In this document: in pieces, positions 53,562-64,000 of the stretch
Position numbering within the stretch: the stretch's first letter is position 1
Layout of the letters: the number at the start of each line of letters is the position of its first letter
NCBI RefSeq assembly: GCF_954871325.1
Contig: NC_088776.1
Span: 7,757,985 to 7,821,984 of the forward strand
Origin: Gordionus sp. m RMFG-2023
Lineage: Eukaryota; Nematomorpha; Gordioida; Chordodea; Parachordodidae
Direction: 5' to 3'
DNA: 64,000 nucleotides
Position numbers and translations under genes: made by a program
Notes under the pieces: generated by a model
Seen by the model: only the letters and a program-made list of their open reading frames with translations
What the model was told of the DNA's origin: nothing
Databases searched by the model: none

Positions 53562-56500
53562 TTAAATTATTTTATGAATTCTTATAGCCCTCAAGTAATT
53601 TTTCATAGAAAGAATTTCGAATCCATATAAAGTACGATAATCAACGAAAATATCCCATTCTTGCACGTGAAAAACAAATTCGTTTAATTTAAATATCACA
53701 AGTCTATTGTAATAATCTCCAGGTGTTGTAACTTTTAATTCGCCGTGGTGCCTTGTCGGGAATCCAAAATAGTTAATAACGCCCTATCATTACAATAATA
53801 TTAAATATAATTATTATAGAATATAATGAGAGTATAATGAATCTTTTTAAAAAAAGAATTTTTTTGCTAATTATCAATTTCGGTGTATAAAATAATCAGT
53901 GACTTGTGTCTATCGAGTCAACAAAATCCGGTTTAATACAAGGAATATTCCTCCTTAAAATATATATGGGAAAATGAAGGTTCATACAGAAATATATTTT
54001 TTCTAAAAAGTTCTATTACTTACAATTCTATACAACATGCATGCAAAATTTAGTTTACTTTTAATGAGTGCTTTTTGAGATATCCAGGATTTTTAATAAA
54101 TTTTGAACAGTTCCAAATTTTTAATATAATTCCTATATAAATGGGAATTTTGGGACTAGAAATAATATCGTTTCAAATGAGTTATTAATGATAAAAAATA
54201 AAGATAATCATATATTCTATGTTATCCTTATTTGTTGATAAGGTAAATTTTTTTTAATAGATAAATTAAAATTTCTTAAATAGGTTTATTCTTAAATATA
54301 TATCATGATGAAAAATAAATTAATACTTGAGATAGAATGGTTTAAATTATTAATTCACACTCACCCCTCAAATGCTCTCGCGTATTTTTTAACGAATGTT
54401 TTTCAAGAGCTAAAGATTTAAAATGTTGATTTTACTTTCCTCCTTTTTAAGTTTCGACTTCCAGCTTAGCAGACTCCCAAAAATGCAAAATATTTTCCTT
54501 CTTATCTAATCTTATATAATCGCTAAATCCAGTAATTATTGTTCCAATACTTTTCTCAGCAATCGTTGGCCCTCTTTTAAGTATTTTCTCCTGCCTTTCT
54601 TTAAGTTTATCAATTTCTCTAAATCATCTTCTTGTTCAATAACTTCATCGGAACTAATATCATCAGATAAAATTGGCGTTGTTAAGCTTTTAATTCGTCT
54701 CCATAAATTGACAAGATGTTTTTTCGCACAAATCTTATCATCATCACTAAGTAATACCTGTAATATTTAAGGATTTATATTGTTTGTATTTAAATATTTC
54801 ATAAAATAACAATTTTAATATAAATCTAAAATAATTAATTTACTAAGCTTTTAATTAACCTTGTATCTTGGGCCCAGGTATATGGCAGCTAAGAGAATTT
54901 CGTTCTTTATAAACCTTTCTTCTCTGTTCTTAAGACAAGAATATAGTAATTGAGCAAAATGGTTTGGATTTTTTTCCAGTTCGATGCAGCATCTTAACCA
55001 TGCTGCATAAAAATCTGTCAGTGTTAACTGTTCAGATTGGAATTGTTTGGTTGCGATTTTTAGCGGTTTTAAAATTTCAACAATCGTTATTATCTCTTTC
55101 CAATCTTCAGTCAATAAATAATCAGATTGCTCTGTAAAAAAATCTTCGATATTGGGTTTTAGTAAAATCAGCCTTTCTAACATATCATGGGTTGAATTCC
55201 ATCTGTGGCAATCTAACACAGGCTTAGGGAGTTTCATATTTTTTAATAACTTTTGGTAAGTGGGATGTCTTAATTTTAAATTTAGGCTCCTAGCTTTTGC
55301 AATGGTTTCCACAATAGGTGATAATTTTATAGCATCTTGAAGTGCCAGCTGAAGTGTGTGCACACCGTACACTATAAATCGGATAGGATATAATAGTTGA
55401 TAAAAAAGTATTTTGTATATCATCAATATCATATTTATATACATTTACATCCATATTTTCCTCATCTGCTGATTCACTCCTTATATCATAATCAGTTTCA
55501 GGTTGCAGGAGCTTTATAGCTCTTAAAAAATTACAACCATTATCAGAAGTAATTGTGTATATTTGTTGAATATTAATTTTATATTTTAGTAAAGTTTTTA
55601 ATATATTCTCTTTTATATATTCTCCTGTACATCTCTCTTTCAGCTCTACAATTCCAAGAGTCCTCAAATTTATAATGGACTTTGATATAAATTGAATATT
55701 TACACCAAGAATTGACCTATCTAGTCGTTGAACTGCATCAACTTTTAAACTTATTAATTTTCCTTCTACCTCTCTTGATATTTTGTCTCTAATTGATTGG
55801 GCTGTTTTATTAATAGTTCTGGATAAATTTTCTTTGTTTATAACTAAATTGAGCCCAGATAGGAGTGGATTTATAATTCTTTGAAATCCCGAATCTTCAA
55901 TAATTGATAAAGGCCGGCCATTTACAGTAACAAGTTCTAGTATAGAACTCATCAAATCATTAGATGATATATTTATACTTATATGCTATTTTGGAAAAAA
56001 GGTTTCTATATTAATTTTAGGTTTTTTTGCCAATAACAATTCCTGATATTTGGTTTTTTCATTGAAATAATTTAAATATTCATTGTTGTGATTTCTTTCC
56101 AGGTGTCTTTCGAAATTTGACAAGTGATTACCAGACATTTTTACTTTGCAATATGAACATATTGATTTTTTTTTCTATTTTATTAAGGGTAAAATGCTTA
56201 TCAAATATGACTTTATCTTTAATCTTAAATCTATAAAAAGAGAACAATTTTTTTAAATAGCAATGATTTCACAATTAAAAAAGAGATATTTATAAATTTA
56301 ATTTCATTTATAATATGCACTTCATTAATATCTTGTAAAAATTAAACTGAACCAAAAATAAATGATTAGCATATATAAATTTTAAAATCATTTTAATAAG
56401 TTCACAAAAACTGCCCTACATTTAACAATTTTTAAGTTAGATGTTTAGAATTTTTTAAATTAACAATATAAGATTTTAACATTAAAATTATAAAAAAGAT

Positions 56501-59500
56501 AACATCCCCCTAATAAAAACAAAACCCAGTTTTTATTCTCCTTTCGTTTTTTTTTAAATACTAAGATTGGAATTCTATTAATTATAATTCATTTTCCTTA
56601 ACACATTCACATATTAAATTAATAATGTTTTTTTTTGAAAAAAAACAATTAGTAGTATATAAAAACGAGAAAACAAATATAATTTTAAGATGACGAAAAG
56701 AGAATATATAAAACTTGATATCTTATAGAGTCTTTGAAATTATCGATGGAGAACATGAATTTGCATGCAGCAAAATGCGTCTTAGCCCTGTTAAATTTGA
56801 TGGAAAATTGGATTTTATCGCCGGCATAGTAGGTTGGCCAATTGTCGAAGGAGTATTTTGAGTAGTTTAGATGGACAGGCGAATTTCTAGGAGAATATAA
56901 GAATGCAAAAATATTTAATCTATTATGGTGAAGTCTATATATACTATAAAGAGATACATAGAATTATAATTTTCGATATAGAGCGACAGTGGTGATCATT
57001 TTATGTACACACCATAATTATATTGCAACGCTAGCTTTTCAAGCTTGAGAAGCATATTTAATTTTTTTTGTTAAATTAACCCAAAAAAACATATTTGCTA
57101 ATGCTTACTAAATATTTAGCCAGTACTCTAGAATCCATTTGTGACCCCCCCCCCCCACCCTTGTAATGTTTTTTTATTTAAATAAAATCGAATTATTTTA
57201 AAAAATATAGTTAGCTATCTGCAACAAAAAAAGGATTTAAATGCCAAAGTCGCATTCCGCAAGTGTTGTTAAACTGCGGATTCCCGATTTTTAGGAACGG
57301 CTAACTCAAGATTTTTATTCATAGCAAATTATCCAAGTTTAGATATTTTGCCCACATATGGCAAAAATTATGGCGAAATTTCGAGATTTAGGTAATAATA
57401 TTTTCGCTAAAATTTTGATTTAGCTCTTTTTCAAAAGAACACTATAAAGAGCCCTAAGTATTGCCCTATCTTAACTGAGATTTAATTATTGAAGCAAAAT
57501 AGACTTAATCATTTGAGATTAATTAGTTCTTTATGAATAAAAAAAATATTTATTTACTATATAGTAAATAAATCTATGTATCAGATCTGCTTTGTAGTAA
57601 TTATTGGGAAAATTCGGATCTGATCTAAAAAAATTGTAAATTAGCACAGCCCTAAAATTAATTAAAATGAAAAATATTAATCAACTTTTTTTTAAATGCA
57701 CCAATATTATATTCAATTTTAATAGAAATAGAAGTTTTCATAGATAACTAAAAAATGTTCGAGGTATCTGTTAAATTACGAACTTTGTTAACATAATTCT
57801 TCTATATTTTACACATAAAAATACACATCAACAAAAGCTGAAGACAAAGCTTCCTCAAACATGTATCATTTCTCTCCCATAATCCTCCACTAACATAAAC
57901 TAACTTAAAAAGATCTCTCTTGATTTATATATATAAATATATAACAAAAATACAAGACTACAACAGTATCCTAGAGTACTTTAGTGATAAATTTATAATG
58001 TAATATATAAAACTCTATGTTTAGTACTCCCAGAACATCACCAGTACCGTAACGACAACAATGTTTTAGAATGTGAGGAGATTTTATGATGCCTGATTTA
58101 GTTTCGCCATCATGGAAATTCAAAGGATCATACGGGTAGAGATCTCTTAAATCTGCCATGGAATTACTTTTGTTATTTATTTTATAGAATTAAAAATATA
58201 AACCATTTTATAAATGATTTGGCAAGATAAAAAGTTTCTGATAAGGAACAATTATAAAAATTTGGATATAGCATTAAAAATATAAAGGTTGGTTAGACCT
58301 TAGATATATTTTCTCAAAAGAAGAATAACCATTACCCTGCTTAGCTACTTAGAAACGAAAAAAGCCAGAGACTCCTAAAAAATGAACTGTGGATTAGAAC
58401 AAACTTATATTAGCCTAAAACTGCTTTTTTATCGGTGTGATAGTCCTATTCGAAAATGAGTGGAATAATAAATTATCGGTATTCAATTCTTTTAAACAAA
58501 TTGAATAATTTAATATATTCTTAATTATACGAAAATCTCAAAAGGAATAACAATTTTACACTTTTAAAGAATAGTAAAATAACAGATTCGCTAAAAATAA
58601 ATCAAATTCAAATAATATTTTTTATCCATATTCATATCCATTTTTTACTGTGGTATAATAACAAGGAGGCCATTAAAATTACGAAATATGGTTACTTCGA
58701 ATTAGATTTTCATTTCCTCAATAAAGGTAACGATTATAAATTATAAAATATTTAATTATCCACCAAATTCTGACCTGACAGTAAATTTCAAGGTGGTGGC
58801 AAATTTTAGTGATCAAATTTTAAATCTTTAAGTAGTCTATGTTAATACAAATTTATTGAGGTATGATATGTGAATTTTAAGTGACCAAAAATTAAATCCT
58901 ATGAGACCTGTTTTAAAAAAATTAGGTCATCTAAAGTTCTTCACAGGCAAACTGTCAATACAGAGATTTAACATACTCCCTCCCTAAAAAAAATGCCAGT
59001 CATTATCAAAGTCTCAATCAACGATGGGAGGGAAAAAAATATCCACCTAATATCAATCTGCAACGCCAAACAGTATTGATTCTACCTTATAATTAATTCA
59101 ATAATTACGAAACATCATTAGTTAAAAAGAACTCGGAAATTGGTTTCCGGAAATTTGATAGAGATGACCACTTAGATTCTACCGATTTTGCGAAAAAGTG
59201 TAATAACTTAGACAACCCTCAATCAAACTTAACACTGCTCAATCTAGTTGATTCTGTGTAATTTTCATAATTTGAATGTTATACAGTATTGTGTATGAAT
59301 AACACGATACAAGGTTTTTAATGAGAGCTTCATTTCCGACAAATAGGCACCACAAATATATTATTGAAGATTTAAGATCTATGTTAAATCGATAGAGCAT
59401 TCTGTCTAGATTAGAGTCCCTAGACCCAAAGCTTATTTAGACCCGACTTAGTATTTAAATGGTCAAATTCCATTTAACGAAAAGTTTTTTCGATAAACGA

Positions 59501-62500
59501 TGAGCTTTAAACAATAACTAATTTTTAATTCAGATGTCTAGAAGATTACTTGGAATAAGTCACCCCTCATTCATAGTCAGCGCGAATTAACGCCGAACTT
59601 TACGAATTACGCTGTATTTTTGTATTCTCAGTAGCGAATTTTCGTCAACTGTGAATGTATGGTAAAACTTTTCAAGTCATCAGAAATAAGCCGGAAAAAT
59701 AAAACAAAAAATTATTTTCGTTCCATTATTTGTTTCAAATTTGATTTTTTTAAAAAATGGACAGAAATTGGAGTCTAATCTATATTCAAAAATGACTCCA
59801 TTTGTTTTGGGGCCATACTCTGAGAGAAGATATCGAAGCTGCTTTCCTACACTTACACATATGAGATGATAATCCTTAATTCCCGAAAATTACGATAGTG
59901 GCGCAGATAAATTAAATTTCAATCAGAGATCTGCAAATTTTTTTAAAAAAATTGCCGGACCGGTCTTGAAAAAGAAGGTCTGATGCAGAAATCTCCACGA
60001 CTATTCTGACTAAAGAAATATACGACGGGTCGAATTCGTTTAAAAAACTATATTAGAGGCATGCATTCATTATTCGAAGTAGTGTTGTTAAGTCGCTTAA
60101 TTTGAACCGATTTTTAAAAAGGGCTAACTCAATATATTATCTAGAAAAAAATGTGAGGCAAGCCTTGAAGATATTGCTAATAGATGTTCAAACCTTTGTG
60201 CCAATCTATGAGCACAAGGCTTGGGTTATATTTTATCCAGATAACACATTGAGTTAGCCGTTTTTTTTTAAATGGGCCCGTCAACAACACTAATTTAGAG
60301 CGAACTATATATTTTTGTAGGTGTATTTCAAATTACTTACATACGTAGTTATTCGAGCTTTATCGATTATTTTAGGCAAAATTGTGTAAAGTGGAATATT
60401 TGCACTTATTTTCGATTCTAACACGATTTGGGATGGTGCTATATATAATATGTTGTTTTTTTTAAAAAAAAAAATTTGTTTTGAATTACTAACCTTTATA
60501 TTTTCGTGGTGAATTTCATTTTTTTCATTAAAAATATAAATTTAACTGAATTTTTAATCCTATATAAAAAAAAATCCCTACCACCATAATAACCTGGAAT
60601 TTATATAAATATTCTAACTAAAGTCTCAGTGTTAATGTCAAATTTAATCGATAGTCAGTATTGTAATATCAAACTTCGGTAGGGAGATAGTTTGATGGGT
60701 TGTTCAATTTTTTTGTTATTTTTTGCATATTAAATCCTTAAATGAAGGCTTTTTGTTAAAATTTAAAAATCTGATTTTGACGAAAATGCATTTCAATATG
60801 TGTTAGAATACCCAACCTATAAATTTCAAACAAATTTACAACAAACATTTGAAAAACTCATATTTATTTTATTAGTGTTTTAAAAAAGGGGGAAGGGGGT
60901 ATGAAACTGAACCATAGAAATTGTAAGGAGGGGATAGTTATGATGTCGTTACATTGAATATAATTGAGATGGGGAAATGGAGGGGGGGGGGGTAGTTTTG
61001 ATTTGGATTTTCCTATATTTTCTATAAATAAGATATTTTAAAAAATTAACTTAAAGTGGAAGAGGTGAGAATTTTCAAAGGGCTAAACATCGAAAGCATG
61101 ACATCAGGTAGAATTATTAGATACATTTTATAATTTATATCTTCCTCAAGGTATGTTTCGATTTCTTTGATAACGTTCCATGTTTCAAAAGAGTAAACAA
61201 ATGATCTAATCATAATTATTAAATTATATTTTAAAAAAATATTAATTTTTTTTAAAATTACATGGCTGGGTCGTAAATTTTGAATTTCGACTTTGATATG
61301 GCATAATCTTGAAGCCTAGAAATGAAGGCTAAACCTTCGGATTTATAGTTCTGGGACATGATGACAAACCAAAATCTCAACTCGTTATGGCTGGGAAGAG
61401 GAGAAGCTAGATATATTGCTTCTATATACTTGGCCTCCTTTTCATCTTTTGAGTCCTTATAAATGGTAAATTTTTCCCTCTATTTTTTTGAAAAAATAAA
61501 TTATAAATGCGTGATGTTATAATATAGTGAAACGATAGAGGAATTATCCTTTTTTCTAGATTTAAACCACTAGTTGGTTTATAAAATTGTTACATTTTTT
61601 GGAACGTGACACAGACTATAGTCTTGTAGAGTCAGCGAGCCCGGCGGTGGTCTGAGACCAAAAATATACAAATGTATATTTTCTTCATTTTCTCCCCCCC
61701 CCCCTATCTTGTCTGATTGAATATCACAATAATGATCTTCTTCCTTCTTTCCTTCCTTCCTTCCTTTTTTCTAATGAGAAACCTTTACAAAAAAAAAGAA
61801 TTCAAGAGGTGAAACATATTTATTTTTCTTCATATTAATTTTGTAATAAATAGACTATAAAATAGATAAAAATTCATGATAAGTAGCGGTCCGGTTATAT
61901 CGATCTAGATCGAACCGTGCGGTTTGGTTTTTAGAATCGGTTTTATAAAAGGTTCGCTCGTCGGGACTGCGACAATTTTTTTAAAATCATTTTTACAAAT
62001 AACAAATTAAAATATAAAAAAATTCAATTATTTTCAATTCTTAGCTAGGGTTTGAGAAATATAAATTATATTAGACATCAATCCAACTCACTTGCGTATC
62101 TAGGATTTTTCTATAAAAGGAGGGGGGAAATGCTAGGTAAATTTATTCCCCATAAATTATGCTGGAGATCTTTAAGTTCACTTATTATAGGCCTTTGGCT
62201 ATTTAAAAATAATTTTGGGTTTTCACTTTTTTTTCTAAAAATTTTTAATTTTAGTGCTTTTATTTTAAAGTTATTAATTTTTTTATTCAAATTCTTATAA
62301 TGATATATTGTATACATTTCTTAGAGAGAATGGGAGGTGAGAGGGGGTGTGATATGTTTATTAGCTTAAAATAATACGGGAACAGGCAAATTTGCTGGGT
62401 GGTGATTTCCCCCTTTCCACCCATTGGTTACACGCTTCATGCAACTACGTTTTGGTGAAATCTAATAGATACTTAGGGCTGCTTCGCTACCGGTCTACAT

Positions 62501-62933
62501 GGTTCAGGTTAAGACCTAATACTAAGCTCGTGGATCGTGTAAGCGGTTAACTTAGGACCTCGCAGCAAATATAAGGATTAGTTTTTATTTAAAACGAGAA
62601 GAAATAGTTATTTTATTAGGTAACCAAACCCACTTAACGGTAAAATCGAATAAATAAATTATATCTTTAAAAAAACTTTTTAAAAAACGAAAGTTTAATC
62701 ATCACTTTCAAATTGGAAAAATTTATAATATAATATATGATGCCCACATAAAAAAAAATTAACTACTTTTACGAGTAAATAGTTAAAGAAAGTTATTTTT
62801 TGTCCTGTCTTTTTATTAAATCATATTTATTTTTCAATAAATGCTTGGAAAATTGTTGTCGTACATATTTAATCATAGATAAAAATCACATTTTTAAAAA
62901 AATAAAAAAAATTACCTTATTTTTGGCCATCAT
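53562..62933 (-). CDS. Unidentified multi-exon gene upstream of unc79
   Basis: Exons chained by phase, right to left: 62916-62933 (MMAKNK), 61262-61479, 61125-61205, 59797-59819 (micro-exon), 58028-58152, 57009-57043, 56715-56886 and 53562-53783 (stop). The product would be about 300 residues. Recognisable pieces are LRFWFVIMSQNYKSEGLAFI, SFVYSFETWNVIKEIETYLE, ILKHCCRYGTGDVLG, YSFDNWPTYYAGDKIQFSIK and GVINYFGFPTRHHGELKV. No signal peptide, membrane segment or catalytic motif is visible. The RYGTGDVLG piece recalls the YGxGDVLG turn of SPRY domains such as ASH2L, but the rest does not confirm it. I do not recognise the protein. The intron between the last two exons holds a hAT element. The 23- and 35-base exons are the weakest links, so two genes may be merged. 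Confidence 0.6.
54400..56200 (-). mobile_element. hAT transposon with BED finger and split transposase frame
   Basis: On the minus strand near 56100-56160 is CSYCKVKMSG with HLERNH, a BED zinc finger (CxxC, HxxxxH). 55290-55955 then codes ISREVEGKLISLKVDAVQRL and IYTITSDNGCNFLRAIKLLQ (the hAT TSDNGxN motif). 54851-55444 codes VHTLQLALQDAIKL and CHRWNSTHDMLERLILLKPN (the W of the insertion domain). The two frames overlap near 55290-55444, so at least one frameshift divides the transposase, and there is a stop just after the BED region. The C-terminal SSAxxERLFS motif was not seen. It sits in an intron of the unidentified gene. Confidence 0.85.
57262..57430. mobile_element. AGTGTTGTTAA-family element, partial copy
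   Basis: AGTGTTGTTAAACTGCGGAT followed by GGAACGGCTAACTCAAGATT matches the left end of the element at 60080. The right terminal repeat is not clear. Confidence 0.5.
59570..59664. mobile_element. Very short palindromic element
   Basis: CATTCATAGTCAGCGCGAAT at the left is mirrored by CGAATTTTCGTCAACTGTGAATG at the right, with few bases between. A related TTTATAGTCAAGCGCGATTC lies near 40815. Confidence 0.5.
60080..60292. mobile_element. AGTGTTGTTAA-family MITE, complete copy
   Basis: It starts TAGTGTTGTTAAGTCGCTTA and ends CGTCAACAACACTA. Inside, GGGCTAACTCAATATATTAT is mirrored by ATAACACATTGAGTTAGCC, and the centre reads AATAGATGTTCAAACCTTTG. It is 213 bases with long imperfect inverted arms. 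Confidence 0.8.
61739..61770. repeat. (CTTC)n microsatellite
   Basis: A short, slightly impure CTTC run in the unidentified gene's first intron. Confidence 0.85.
62091..62441. mobile_element. CGTAGCTAGG-family element, copy 2
   Basis: It starts GCGTATCTAGGATTTTTC and ends TTGGTTACACGCTTCATG, with the same internal blocks as the copy at 40006. The overlapping short frames here are products of the repeat. Confidence 0.75.
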
Positions 62934-64000
62934 GAATTTATCTCTAGTTTGATTTTAGCTTCCTAAATTATACAAGAATTATTCAAAAATTGGAGTTCGA
63001 TATTGGGGAATTATTCCTAACTTGGTATATATCTGCTAAATCTAATTTAAAAAATTGAATGAATGATATATAAGATTTCTGATTTCACACTCAAAAATAA
63101 TTATTTTTTTAACACTTTTTTTAAAAAAAAAGAATAATTTTTTGGCAATATTTTCTTACATTTTTTTTATTACCATTAAATAATTTTGTCCGAGACCACC
63201 ATAGTTAATAATTAATTGTTGTTTTTTTTTTGAAAATTATAATTAATCATTAATTTCTTTATCTTTTTACAGGCTTTAATAAGGGTTAGTAATTCTATTC
63301 GAAATGTTTTTCAAAACTTTCAATTTTTAAAATTTTAACGAAATTTTTTAAAATTTTTATAGAAATTATATTTTGGACATGTTTACATATTTATTATTTA
63401 TATTATTTTTTATTCTTATAAAATTTCAATTGCGATGATATCCTGGACTTCTTGATTTGAGACGATTTTTAAAAACAGCTGACTCAATATTTTAGCCAGA
63501 AAAATATTACCAAAAGCCATGAGATTTCGCCCAATAGATGTTCAAATCTTTGTGCCAACTATGAGCAAAATCTTCAGGCTTTCCTAATATTTTTCTGGAT
63601 ATATTATTGAGTTAGCCGTTTTTAATAGGTTCAAATTGAGCAGTTCAACAACACTATCTCTGATTGATCCTAATAAATTTTATTTTTAAGTAAGAACTAA
63701 GAATAGGATAGTGAAAGTGTATTTTTTTAAGTTGAGTTACAAATTTTTTTTTTGGCAGCATTGAAAAATATAATCTGCATAATCACAAGTGTGGATGAAC
63801 CTTTGTATAATTCGAATCCCGGACAAAATAAATCACTGTACAAAAATACCCCCGGATAAAGATACCCAATTTAATTAAGAAGGGGTAATTTTTTAAAAAT
63901 TATGATATTCTACACTTATAAATTTATTATAATCTTATAGAAATCTTAGCCTTAACCTATTAAAATGATCAAATTTTTAGACCTGACCTAGGGATGGGAA
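62934..64000. other. A+T-rich flank upstream of the unidentified gene
   Basis: Apart from the MITE at 63449-63655 no feature is recognised. The promoter of the minus-strand gene starting at 62933 should lie here. Confidence 0.4.
63449..63655. mobile_element. AGTGTTGTTAA-family MITE, second copy
   Basis: It shares GCTGACTCAATATTTTAGCC, the AATAGATGTTCAAATCTTTG centre and the GAGTTAGCC...CAACAACACTA right arm with the copy at 60080. The left terminus is diverged. Confidence 0.8.

Overview
The window is about three-quarters A+T and eukaryotic. Genes are split into many short GT-AG exons, introns carry DNA transposon debris and microsatellites, and there is no sign of operons. The gene content points to an invertebrate animal: the main gene is a homologue of UNC79, an auxiliary subunit of the NALCN sodium-leak channel complex of animal neurons. 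I cannot assign the phylum. Comparisons with other proteins are from memory of the families; no search was run.

Three gene models lie on the minus strand, in head-to-tail order from right to left. (1) About 62.9 to 53.6 kb (possibly to 51.9 kb): a small gene of about eight exons, not identified, coding for about 300 residues. (2) 50.6 to 13.2 kb: unc79, apparently complete, about 47 exons and about 3,000 residues. Almost every exon join keeps reading phase, and most exons can be lined up with vertebrate UNC79 from its N-terminal PVPSG segment to its last residues. (3) About 8.2 kb to beyond the left edge: the 5' part of an atypical dual-specificity phosphatase gene of the DUSP3 (VHR) type. 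Its catalytic-loop exon lies outside the window.

The rest is mostly transposable-element remains. They include a hAT 3' end at 1-326 and a hAT 5' end at 24.37 kb. A BED-finger hAT with a split reading frame sits at 54.4-56.2 kb, and a decayed hAT of the zf-TTF/DUF4371 type at 21.1-23.2 kb. There are several small families of non-autonomous elements with terminal inverted repeats, most present twice or three times, and one tRNA-derived SINE family with two copies. One low-confidence fossil LTR end lies near 11.6 kb. Fifteen or more C/G homopolymers of 10-13 bases and many T(n)A(n) palindromes punctuate the introns and intergenic DNA and avoid the exons.

The genes are not obviously related in function. 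UNC79 acts with UNC80, NALCN and NLF-1/FAM155 to set resting sodium leak. The phosphatase would act on phosphotyrosine/phosphothreonine proteins such as MAP kinases. The role of the third gene is unknown.
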